Part shown: positions 1 through 15,100 of the stretch, piece by piece
Position numbering within the stretch: the stretch's first letter is position 1
Layout: each line of letters starts with the position of its first letter
NCBI GenBank assembly: GCA_017562135.1
Contig: QEYB01001543.1
Coordinates: forward strand, 186,001 to 250,000
Direction: 5' to 3'
Origin: Dipylidium caninum
Lineage: Eukaryota; Platyhelminthes; Cestoda; Cyclophyllidea; Dipylidiidae
Length of the DNA stretch: 64,000 bases
The notes under the pieces: generated by a model
Database searches by the model: none
Told to the model about the DNA's origin: nothing
The model's input: only the letters and a program-made list of their open reading frames with translations
Made by a program: the position numbers and the translations under genes

Positions 1-402
1 TTTCCTGGAATCCAAGTCATTTGTCATATGAAAATTTGACAAAAACGATTCGAGGGGAATTTGGCATAAATGAGTAATTTGTTTACTTCCCTTTCTTGTT
101 TCCTTCCTGTATCGTGACCTCAAATTTTGAGAATTTATGATGGCGAACCGGCAAATTCTTGGCTTCACCAATCAGAATTATCTCGGAGTTTTCTTATTTG
201 TTTTATGCTCCCCTTTATTTTTCATTATATCCTTTGACCTTAATCCCGTATACAGCTTTATTCCCATATAATTTTTTTACCTACTACGGATTAGGCCCGG
301 TTTCAATATTTTGCTGCTTATTTTTTCTCTTCAGCTTTTTACGCTTATTTCGACATATTTGCACCTATCCTTTTTTGATACTTAAATATGTTGTGCTTTT
401 AG
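1..402. other. No confident gene content; probable intron of TBC1D25 gene
   Basis: AT-rich stretch before the first recognised TBC1D25 exon at 403. An open frame runs from 159 to 512 on the plus strand, but it is hydrophobic and T-rich, and its last part reads the TBC1D25 exon in the wrong frame. The exon coding the beginning of the N-terminal domain was not found here and probably lies upstream of the window. Confidence 0.5.
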
Positions 403-3400
403 GGATTTTTCTATCAGTTATCTTGCGCGAGACAAGTATGGAGAGCAATCGCACTGCCTCATTCAGTCAAACTTTGATCTCGAGTCAGCTTTATCTCAGT
501 GCAGTGATTTGACATTGCGACTTCTGATAGATGGCAGAGCCAAAAGTGATGGCGAGTTTTGTAACATTACGCTTTTATCACTTTTGGTATCGTTTACAAC
601 TATTTTATGCCTTATATTTCCTATGTCACGTGTTATAGAATGTCAGAATTCGTTTATCTTTGACTTGACATAATTGAATTAATTACGCGCTGATTCAGAT
701 GACTCGATACAATGCCCAAGAGCTTATTTATGACCTTTTAGCCCAATTTTTTGTTAAATATACGTTTAAATGCGGTTTTTTTCTTTTGAGTTTCTTTTTT
801 CCGACTCGTACTTTCTTTACTACTAAACCTTTAACGCCATTCTCCTGTGTATAACTGATGAATGTTACAAATTCATTTGACAAATAAAGTTTACAATTCA
901 TTTTAGCATCTTAATTTTTAAATACCGAGATTCTGTTTTGTATGCGGAAGTTATCGCGCTCTCGTAGCAGCTTCAATTTTATGTGGCCTTTTAAGTTACC
1001 ATTTCCCTAGCCTACTTCGGTATCCTTGAGGTCTCGTAATATGCGCACTTCATTTTGCATTTATCTTGAGCATTAAGTTAATAATTTAAAGGTTGTTTAA
1101 ATAATTCTTACTACCAGAGGGCTGGGACATTGTGAGCAACGATGAAGTGTCACTTTCTCCTCATGAGGACGCTTCTTTGACTCTCGACCCTAACTCGAAC
1201 AATCAGGACCTTTTCAACCTTTCTTCACACAATTCAATGCTTCCTAACTCAATTAATAAGTGTTCTTCCTCCGGTCCTGGCAGCTACCTATCTTCTGGCA
1301 TTCGTTATGCCCAAGCTGGCAGCACCTTTCTACACAATGTCTCCCAGCAATTTATGAAAACGGTCATGAGTAGGTTTTAATTCAAATATGTTTATTTCAA
1401 TTATTCTTCTACATATCTTTTAGACGGCAATAACCTCATTTATCTTGCCTGTTGAAATCGAGAAGCTCCTCCTTACCTTGTTGAATGTTTTTTGTCCGTT
1501 ATTTTGTGATATCCTTGTTTTGTCCAGCTCCTCGATTGGTAATTTGGTCTGTGCTTTTTAATGGGAGTGTTTTTGTGATAAATTCAAGACTGGTGACAGA
1601 ACTTGAGTTTCCAAGCTAAATTATCAGTTAAGTGTGATTGAAAAATGATATTATTTTTTAGACTTGAAGAATGATCTCACTTTCCGCCCACCCCTTTCTG
1701 GGGCCGAGCTTCGGGGCTATATGGATGATCGTGGGAGAATAGTGCATTCCCTCGAATTCTAGTGAGTCTTGCATTTACTTTAATGGGACACATTTCATCT
1801 CCCAAATAAACTTTTTGAATGAACATCATTAATGAGATTGTTTGTTTGTGCTTCAACTGCAATCTTTCGCCTTACTTTTTCAAACGCTAGAGTATCCCAT
1901 TGTCTTTTTTCTCAAACACTTTCATTCCCCGTTTGCTTCTTTTATCACTCCCAGTCAAAACGTTTATTTGCGCGGTATAGAGCCGTGTTTGAGGAAGTTT
2001 GCATGGCGAATTCTCCTCAATGTATATCCACCTGAGTTTGATGGGGAGGAGCGAATGACTCTACTTCACAGTAGAATTGAAAGATATGAGCGGATGAAGT
2101 TGGCATGGAAACGCGCCTACCAAGAAGGCCGTCTGAATAAAGCACAGATCAATGCGATAGCCCTTGCCTGTATTGACGTTGTCCGAACTGATCGCGGTAG
2201 GTTGAATTTGCTAAGGTAATAACTACGTAAGCTCTGATTTTGGCTTAGACCGTCCTTTATCTGGCTGAATTGTATTAATGCTAGATTGGTCTTTTCCTAT
2301 AGTACTATTTATCGCGATTCCCATAGTTTATGATTAACTTATTGCCTTGCTAATCAGGACATCCTTTTTACTGTAACGATGGAATCAATCATCGATTGCC
2401 GCAACTCTTCAGCATCCTTGCCACTTATGCCATTCATCATCCTGGAATCGGATATCATCAAGGTATGTAAAAATGAGGAAGTTTGTGTGGTTTGGTGTGC
2501 GATCTTCAATTATCTATTAATATTACTAGGTATGTCGAACATTGCAAGCCTCCTTCTCTATGTACAAGATAATGAAGGCGCAGCTTATGTCTGTCTATGC
2601 GCTCTAATGCAACGTTTGGCTCCGAAGTTTTCCCCTCATCATGATCAAGTAATAATGATTACTCAAATGCAACATCTGCATGATCTCCTCGTGTATACAG
2701 ACTACACGATGGCACAATTCCTGCGTATGCACAATTTGGGCAATATGTTCTTTACGGAGCGCTGGCTTCTTCTCGAGCTCATTCGAGAATTCTCCTTTGA
2801 TCAAGCTCTTCACGTCTCCGAGGTGCAGTGGGCGGCGATTGCTCTTGCTTCCGCTTCGTGGCCTGATGTGGGTTCCACCAAGTTGTACTCTCACCTCTCT
2901 GCTGAACAACCTCCGGTTTCTTTTGATAATGAGGGTATGAAGTATGCCCAATGTGATACGAATTTGATCAATGGTCTTATCGGGGACGAATTTAAGTACG
3001 ATCATGCGGCCGTCGCTACTGAAGATACCGTGGTTCCGCTTATTTCCACAAATAATCAGAAAACCAGACGCAACAGTTCAACACACGAAGGCGATCCGGT
3101 GCACATGAAAGACTGGGTTGTAGAATTACCCACTCCCGACGCGATTGGAGGAGGCAATAATCCATTCCTTCTATTTATTTGCGTCTCTATGATAGTGGAG
3201 TATCGCGAAGCTATTTTTGCTCAAGTTAATGAAATCTGTGATTTGTTTCACCTATTTCAAATACAAAACAAACGCCATAATTTGTACAGTATTCTCAATC
3301 GTGCTCGTTCTCTTTTTGATACTTATCTGAAAGACCAGGAAAAAAAACGTCATAACCTCATTAATCCTCCACAGTTAGAGAGGTGCTTATTCACTTTATG

Positions 3401-3607
3401 ATTTTCTGACCTTTTAATGGCTTATCCTTACGTCTGTTTTTGTACAGTTATATAATGTATCATGTCATAATCGCTATGCTGATTTACTTTGCACACTTGG
3501 TGGCTTGCATTCTTTTCGAGCAATTGGGATTGGGTGTTGAAGTTTATTGTCCTGGGAATCATTCTACTTTAATTTCCCATCTTTATTATCCTCCGCTTGT
3601 CACATGA
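403..3607 (+). CDS. TBC1D25: TBC1D25-like Rab GTPase-activating protein, 5' end missing
   Basis: Rab GAP of the TBC family; TBC1D25 (OATL1) acts on Rab33-type GTPases in autophagosome traffic. Exons read as 403-545, 1118-1369, 1662-1761, 1955-2196, 2358-2462, 2530-3382 and possibly 3448-3607. All junction phases agree. The first exon codes the end of the N-terminal domain (ISYLARDKYGEQ resembles the vertebrate ISYLGRDRLGQE). The next begins with GWDIVS, as in the vertebrate linker. The TBC domain keeps both catalytic fingers: the IxxDxxR arginine (ACIDVVRTDR, up to 2196) and the YxQ glutamine (GYHQGMSN, 2450-2541). A variable insert near 2890-3150 precedes the conserved NPFLLFICVSM block. The last exon is uncertain: splicing at 3382 into 3448 adds a hydrophobic tail ending at 3607, whereas read-through stops at 3401. 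Upstream exons lie outside the window. Confidence 0.88.
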
Positions 3608-3810
3608 CTCTCAGTACGTGCTATGACAACCGGTGAAGTGGCAGACCAGACATCATCATGACGACTCTTAGGACGTGATCTTGAATTGACAGTAAACATC
3701 CACGGGAGCGCGAAGACAGTCTCCCTGCTTTTTGAATTTAATCAATAAGCCCATAAACACGGGAACATCGGTTTATCTTAAATTGTCATGCCTGGGCTTT
3801 CACCCACTCT

Positions 3811-5232
3811 ATGGAGTCGCCACCGTTGGAATATGCAAAGCAAGGGTCACTTATATCCAAAGTCATACATTATCAAGGCATTGATAACGCAGAAACTAAG
3901 CCTGAAAGTGTACGTCGTTTACGTAGTTTATGGGGTTTGTGTTGTTGGTTTAGGTGGTCGAGCGCAACATAAAATCTCGAAACGAGGACGGTGGTAGTCC
4001 TTATGTGGGTCATGATACAAACCTCGATTATTGCAGGAAAATCGCTTGGAAGTGAACTTTAATGTTTGCAAACTTTTATTTAATAATTCACGCTAAGCAT
4101 TTATTCTTACCACGTAATTGAAACATCGTAAAAAAACTATTTCCGATACTGAAATTGAGAATTTTATATGTTTCTAGTTCATTAAATGGTACAGGAATGC
4201 AGGTATTCCTATCCCATTCTGACTCAGAAGAAACATTAAAAAATGAGTATAGAATTCTAAAAAAGGTTTCACACAAAAATATTGTAAAAATGATTGGAGT
4301 TCAAGAAGATTCTTCGGGCAAACCAGGGGGCCTTGGTACGTTTCACTTTAAAGTGTTACATCCCTTCCCCTAGTTTTTCCATTCCTCTTCAATGGGTAGG
4401 TACGAATTTGGTAAATTCTGTTAGTCAAAGTACCCTCCAATCCTTAATTCTTGCACAGCAAAGATTGTCTGAATGTGAATGCCTACGATACTTCAGTGAC
4501 ATCCTCGATGCTATCATTTACCGTACGTGACTCGCACACCATTTCTTCCTACTAGCCGGTTGTCAGTAACATCTCTCATTTTAAAGTCCACTCCATCAAC
4601 ATCATACACCGAGACATAAAGCCGGATAACGTGATGTTTGACAACGATATGAAGATACAGGTAAGGCCATATGTTTTCTCACTCATGAAGTTGATTGACT
4701 TCGGATCAAGCATGATTCTTGAATCAGAAGACAATGATTTAGTCAATGGGACAGTTGGAACACCGTCATTCCTCGCCCCCGAATGCGTAGAGGGTACAGG
4801 AAATGCATACTCTGGAAAAGTAAGCACTAGACTTTGGGAAATTCCGTGCAGAAGGCCGACATCTGGGCTCTAGGCATCACACTGTCTTTGATGATCACCG
4901 GAAAGGTAACAACATTCAAGCGCTTCGTTCACTAGCCGTAGCCTCTGTACGACGGCCTTACAAAATATGACATAATGGAAGGAATTAGAACAAGACCTCT
5001 AGAGATTCAGAGAAGGTATGTCCATTCGAAAATGAACTAACAGCTTTCAAGTAAAATATTCAAACATCTCAGTGATGAAATAGTAGAAATCTTGTCCAAC
5101 GCTCTCAATCGTAATCCAAACGAAAGATACAGTGCGGCGGAACTGAAAGTAAGTCAGGTTTGCCTTACCTCAATAGTGATGCGGTACTGCTTCCAGAAGT
5201 TGGTGTTGATAAAATCCCACCGAATGAATTGA
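3811..5232 (+). CDS. CaMKK-like serine/threonine protein kinase with atypical N-lobe
   Basis: Twelve short exons: 3811-3909, 3954-4051, 4098-4127, 4178-4335, 4374-4395, 4425-4522, 4587-4660, 4691-4819, 4852-4905, 4942-5015, 5073-5148, 5197-5232. They sum to 948 nt, exactly 315 codons plus stop, with consistent phases. Introns are 29-64 nt. The C-lobe is canonical: HRD in IIHRDIKPDN, DFG in LIDFGSS, a VGTPSFLAPE activation segment like CaMKK and its fungal and plant relatives, and a KKADIWALGI block. The N-lobe is odd: no clear GxGxxG loop, and where CaMKK has the AMK lysine this model reads VIE. Either the N-lobe is degenerate or an early exon is wrong. The protein ends soon after the kinase domain, so there is no long regulatory tail. 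It sits 200 bp after TBC1D25 on the same strand and converges on DHX15. Confidence 0.75.
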
Positions 5233-5305
5233 CAAAGCCAAGGCCCATAAAAAATTACATAAGTTCACAATCGCAACGTGCACACGGATGACAACGAGCT
5301 AATTC

Positions 5306-5311
5306 AATAAA
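5306..5311 (+). terminator. Candidate poly(A) signal of the kinase gene
   Basis: AATAAA 74 nt after the kinase stop codon and about 20 nt from the stop of the opposing DHX15 gene. Any transcript end just beyond it would overlap the DHX15 coding end in antisense. Confidence 0.5.
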
Positions 5312-5332
5312 AAAATGCATCGTCCAATGTGG

Positions 5333-8788
<3,456 letters not shown>

Positions 8789-9185
8789 CAGAAAAACACG
8801 AAAGGCATCGGGCCGCGCGGCCAAGCTTTAATGAAACAAAACAACGAATAAAACACTTTGTGTACAGAACCAGTGATAAAAAGTTTGTACTACATTAAAA
8901 AACTTTTAAGCTGTACAGGCCATTGCGCTGGAATTAACACCGATGTTTTGCCCCTAACACCATAACGATTCTTAGATCCTCGACCGCCGTAAAGATGTGG
9001 CGGTCAGCCGTCGCTATTAGTCACACACTTTTAGGGAACGATTCGGTTTTGTGCTTGGGATTTTTTTCCGTCTAACTTGAGCTTTTTCCTATGCTTTCTG
9101 TTACCTCGCTCCCAAGGCGCCAGGTATGAGTGAATGCCATTTTGGGCTCATTTCGCATCGTATTTCTTAGGCGCGTGACATCGAA
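8789..9185. promoter_or_regulatory. Divergent intergenic region between DHX15 and UBE3B (putative bidirectional promoter)
   Basis: The 397 bp between the two start codons must contain both 5' UTRs and promoters. No TATA box is obvious at a clear position. This is inferred from the head-to-head arrangement only. Confidence 0.45.
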
Positions 9186-12100
9186 ATGTTTGCGGAAGTG
9201 AAACCTACTGTTAAAGACTTCGTGGAAAAACAGAAACGCGACAGGGAATACCGCAAAACGGAAAGGGAAAAGCAGAATTGCGCCCTCTGCATACAAGTAA
9301 ATTATCCGTCTTTTAAACATGGTTAGAAATACTGGCGCGGTTACAGGGTTAGAAGTAAACTGAAGCAGGCCTTGAGAGCCGATTGTTACGCTTTCATTGA
9401 AACCACTCTTCGTGGGGAGTGTGGTACGAATGCGGCTTACCCAGGTTTGCTTTTCATCATTTGTTATTTTGAAGCTGTCATTTTTCCGAAGATGATTAGT
9501 AAGGTGAAATACAGGTTTACTCTGGATGCGGATCGAGAGGTTTTGTAACTATTTTGCTTATTATCTTAGATATTTGAGGGTATTTGTCGATGCTTGCTGC
9601 TATCTGCGTCTAAAGATGAAGAGGTTTGTAACTGTTCCTTATTTACAAATTGCAGTTTTCTTACCTATATTTGATACAAAATCGGGAGTATCTAATAAAT
9701 TGGATTTCGCAAAGCCGCTGGATGATATCTATTTGCGTGAAATATTTCGAGACTTTGAATGTTAGTCTTTTTTTATATATTAATGATGTAGCCGGCTAAC
9801 GAAATGGACTCCAACATGTTAAATGTTTTGTTATCGTTCCTTCTTACTATGACAAATTCCAATCATTGGAAATTTTCAAAAGGTATCTTTATAACATTTT
9901 TCACTTTTGCAGATTGGCAATGCTTAACCTTTTCCCACTGTAGATAACCAACTAAAGCCGGTCTTGTTGGCCATCATCGATTCTTTCACGAAAAATATGG
10001 TAGCTCAAGGCCTTTATCCGGCATTAAAGGTGCGTAAGTACTTATGATTTGATCTCTTTAGCAAGTACTATTGAAAGGATTAGCTCTTCATATTCCCGTT
10101 CTCACTCAACTTTTATTGACTGGAATACTTACTTTGTCACTCCGGTGCGTTACCACTTTTTCTCTCTTTGTTTGATGATTTTCGTTAAAATTTTGCCTTC
10201 TATTCAAGTATTTTTTGGACCTCGCGTTCTTGGCTTATTTTCCGTCCTTTACCAATTGTCATCCGATTTTAAGTCAGTATTGAGTTTTTGTTACTTTATT
10301 TTTAGGCCTCTACTTTTATGTAAATTCTCAGCAGATATTCTCCTCCTGTTTGTTGTCCACATTCTCTCTGTTCCTGGTTTTATTCTGCATATTAACTCCC
10401 TTGCTAACGAGGTGGGTCGTAGTGCTCAAATGCTCTCTGTCTCTATATACTTTTTTACGCATTTCATTTTAAATCTGTTAAGAATTCCTTAGAACACCCA
10501 GGCACCTCTTGTTCCACTCTTTTTTTACTGTTCTCTTTTTTAGGCTTATGAAGTAATTGTTCGGGAGAAACTGTGTTCCCGTACCATAATCTTCCTCTTC
10601 GAAAGTCTACCTAATCTATCAATTCTAGACAGCGGCCTGGAGGGTTCTTATGCACTTTGCCTCATAGGTGCTTAAACACCTTTTCTTTCTCAATGGTCTT
10701 AAATTCAAAATTATCAACAATATATCGAAATTACTCTTTGAAGTAGTAATATACTGTTAAACTGTCCTTAAAGGATTAACTAAGTTTCGACAAAGAGCTA
10801 CTCTACTAGAGTCATTGTGATTTTGCGGAATTTCTTTTTTTTCAGCCAATTTGATACAGTTAAGTCTATTGGAAGTTGAGGTTCTTGTCGATCACTGCGA
10901 AAAATTCTGCGTATGTTCAAGTTGGGTTTATTACTTTGGATGACTTCTATTTACCACTGAGAATTGCACGAATACGTTGAAAGTAGCACAATTTTTCCGT
11001 ACGCTGTTTATAATTTTCCAGATGATCTCATTCTAACATAAATGTGCTCATTTTATTTGTATTCCTTGTCTTAGGGCGATTTTTAGTGCCTCGTTCTGTT
11101 TTCCAGATTGTTTTGTCAACGTTGCTTGATCTGTTAGGCGGATATGTTGGGCAGAAAAACTCCAACCTTACCTGCTGGCATCCTATTTTGGGTTGGTTTT
11201 CCAAGCCCCTTGATAATTAGTAAGAATATTTTGTTTAACTTAAAGGTAATGTTAGTGTCTGTTTTTTGTATTGTTAAGATTCTAGTATCCCTACAACAAT
11301 TCGTCTTTAATATTTACTTTTCGTTATGCTTTTTGTCATAGTCTTCAAACGTCGGCGCCGCATGTAACAAATCAGATACGCCTTCTGTGGCATTGCAGGA
11401 TGGTGCGCCTCTTGTTTGCTGATCTCTATCAGCAAGAAAGCCTCGGAGTGTGTGAACAGCTGAAAATATCAGTTCCATCTACTTCTATAACTAATGCTGT
11501 TACGAAGCCACCTCGATCTAGATTAAATGGTCAGGCGCTGAGTGAGAAGAAAGCTCAGGAAGATTTGTTTCCCATCAATCCTCCAAGTTTTGTGTCTCGT
11601 CATCACGGGCGAGGTTTTTCTGATCGTCTTGGTTTGAGTGCTTTTTTGCGTCAACTTAAAAACCGTGTTCCGATGCGCAAGGGCAATTCAGACGGTAGTG
11701 CGGGAAATTCGCTCAAATTTTCTCATCATTGGCCCCGAGACAACGAAGCGCCTGGACCTGAGAATTTACCCAACAGCATTAAAGCCGTGTGCATGCTCTA
11801 CTGCTTTACCATCGGGTCGCTTAAGGAGATTCGTAACGACATTCTGGCTGGTGAGTTAGTTTTTTCAGGTTCAGACGCTAAAGTCATAAGTAGCTTTTGC
11901 TTCATCTTTTATTTGCCTGCTTGAAGTCTGCGAATCAATGAAATGAATTTTTTTATTCTTGAACGCTACTAAAAATGTTCTTTAGTTCCTTCTATATATA
12001 TTTATGGAGTATGTTGATATGTTCAATAATCTCCGTCAGTTACATACTCCGACTGGTATATTTCCTCCAGAAGTTTGAGTTCGTCCGATTCTGTGTCTCT

Positions 12101-15100
12101 ATTCTCGCCTCCATGGTTTATTCGGTCCGCTCTAATAATGGGTGTTGAGACTGGGTTCGTATTCTTTTGTTTTTCCAATCCCATCTGAAATTGAACAAAT
12201 GAAAACCGTATTTACACTTTGAAATGTTAATTTTACTCTTCGTTTGAATAGGATAACTATAGTTCTTATTTTATTAGACATTTGGCAAGGGATCTGATCA
12301 AACTTCACAACTACATGTGTTGAGACTACTCACCTCTCTCAAAAGATTAAGACGTTTGAGCCTTCTGGCTGCTTCTTTCTGACGCGCTTTCTCTTTTGGA
12401 TATTATGTCTTCTTTCATTCCCCATCGCTATGAGTGGACAAATTGCAGCAATTGCAACTCCAATTATTGTTGTCAGTATCAAATAAGTAAAGAGACTGTG
12501 GAGCTCATCAACACCGTCGTCCCTCAAGATAGCCTCACGAACTGTCAGGCGTAGACTCTAAAAATAGCTGGACTTTTCCAAAATCCATCGTTTTAGTTAA
12601 AAATCTAGATGCTGTATTTAATTAAATTGGCGCTGCATGACAGTTTTGTCTTTCATATTGTGACATGAACATCCCACTTTCGTGACCTATTAGGGTCTGA
12701 TCAAATCTTTGCACTATTGCCTTTGAAATGCTCTTTTTCAGCAAATTTTATGTTGACTATCTCCTTTTAACTACATAAATCTAGATTATCACCAGTGGAA
12801 AAGTAATAAACCCGGTACTCATCGATCAAAAATCACCTAAACAATTGATGTCTGCCATTCATCAAATGGTCCTTTTTTTCTTGTTATACTTACTTCGGAT
12901 TTTGCTGATATGTTGGACTTTTTCCTCTTTGTTTGACAGAACAAAGTCACGTATTCATTCCTTTTTCGGTTGTCTACATTGAGTAAGATTGCAATCGAAA
13001 CATTTTCATAACTGAATATCCTCACTGATCGTCCATCATCTTCAGATCTAGTATTTTGTTGCTTTATCTCGGTCTGATATACCGGAGTATTGTCTGTCAC
13101 GTGGCAGATGATAGCGGAGCCCACATCTACTGGATTCACTTTATCAATATTCAGTTCAGTTACTGCTTGCATTCGGGCCATTTCTTCAAAGGAAATAGTT
13201 AATCCCTTGGTCCAATCGAAACCAACGTGTGCTAAGTAGAACTTAAATTTCAGTTGCGTGACACATAGGCGCACTGCTGACGAGTACTGGTCTATGACAA
13301 CTCGTGATGCATTGTCGGAGATGTGTATGATTCTGTGACACGTCACTTCAGCAATATGCCAATCGTAGGGTACTGCGAGAATATCGACTCGTCCTCTTCC
13401 AATCCGATCAAATACCGGTTTTCGCACTGTGTACTTATTCAAATTGACGTTATAAACTATTAGGTCTGTGTCCACATTATAAATACTGTCAACAGTGAGG
13501 AGATTATCACACGTATCCATTTCGCGCCATTGACTACAGGTGAAAACTAACCTCACTTTCGGCTGTATGCAAGATGTTTGATAAATTTGTAAATTACGAC
13601 TTTGAAGAACCGACTCATCTTCCGCTATAGGTACAGTGATATTGTCCACACTCATTATGATTGGAGGCGGACGACGCACGAAACATACGGGTTTGGTATT
13701 CACCACCTCGTATTCCGGGTATTCTTCAGAGTTTACCTTCATTCGACAACGGAAACCATGGAAATTGTGTAAATGATATGCCATTGCCCTTAATATCAGT
13801 CGGGGGAATTTGTTTGTTCGTTTCAATTTTGCCGAAATGTCGATATTCTGAAATAAATGGAGGATAACTAACTTAATAAATGTCAAAATTCCTTCGAATC
13901 GCTTGCATTATTGCTGTAATATATAGTCTCCGAATATGCATATAGTGAAGGGAAAAGGTGTACTTCCCCCTAGCAGTGCCTTCAACTTTAATGCTCTGCT
14001 TACTCTATCTTAAAAGTCCGTTTTTATTCACCTTTGTATTCACTTCGTATCCCGATTCTGGTGTATAGGATGCAATTTGAAGGTAATTGTTGGGTCCTGT
14101 CTCTGCGTACATCCTTATATATTTTAATTGCACCACTTTGTAATTTTTTTCCAATATTTCAAAGCGGTTCTTGAAACAACTTATCTCGACTTCTTGTGTG
14201 TATACAGCTGTCCCTGGGGTCACAGTAACCCTATTGTCAACATCCATTAATACAATTTGCGCCAGATTTCCATCGGGTTTGTGGATTGTAAATCTAATGC
14301 TACCTCCCTGTTTCCATTTCGTCCATTTACTCAAGGAGATTCCTGCACTCTGATATAGTCCTTCACATTTATCTTTTTTAACATTCCAACTTGCCTTTGC
14401 GCGGTAGTCCCTATTTTGGGTTAAATGATAAACGTAAGGAAATATGATAAACAATTAAACAGTGCAGCCTGTTTTGGAAATATCAACTTGATTTTTCCTC
14501 TTTTTTTTCCAGTTTCTCATTTTCCTAGGCACACTTAGACTTATTCGTCATTGTCAAAGACACAATTGATACATTGTCAATTGTACTATTTACTTGAAAG
14601 AAAGTGATAAGATTTAACAGGTCTTGAATCTTGTCGTCGAATGACATTACCTTGCTTTACCATCGCTAACGGTAAATCCTGTGAAGCCTTCAGGAATCTC
14701 CTCTCGGCAAATATAATCGGCGCGGATTGTGAATCGAAGGTAACTGCCATCCATTAACACTGCTGGATGTACACTATAACTATCCTTGACTTGGGGACAC
14801 GGGAGATAGGGCCTCATTCCTGCCAAATCCATTGATTCAGTATGGCAAACGTAACCATCCAGGGAGGGTTTATTGAAATTCCGCAAATAGGCGTACATCA
14901 TGAATCCCAACTCCTCACCTTCGGAGTAAAACGCTCGCCTGGTTTGAGAAAATGATCTGGGTATTATCGATGTGTATCGTTTTACTACATGCAGTATTCC
15001 CCTATATCAAGCCCATTAATTTGATTTTCCTATACCGCATTTTTCTAGTTCTACGCGTCTAAAGATACTCTGTTTGGATACTGAGTTGAGCTTGAAATGC

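Noticed and set aside
159..512. Plus-strand open frame of 117 codons
   Set aside because: T-rich, hydrophobic and in the wrong frame relative to the TBC1D25 exon it overlaps at 403-545.
2604..3005. Minus-strand open frame of 133 codons
   Set aside because: Lies opposite the conserved TBC domain; a shadow of that exon.
10049..10492. Plus-strand open frame of 147 codons
   Set aside because: Crosses two UBE3B exons in the wrong frame and reads through introns.
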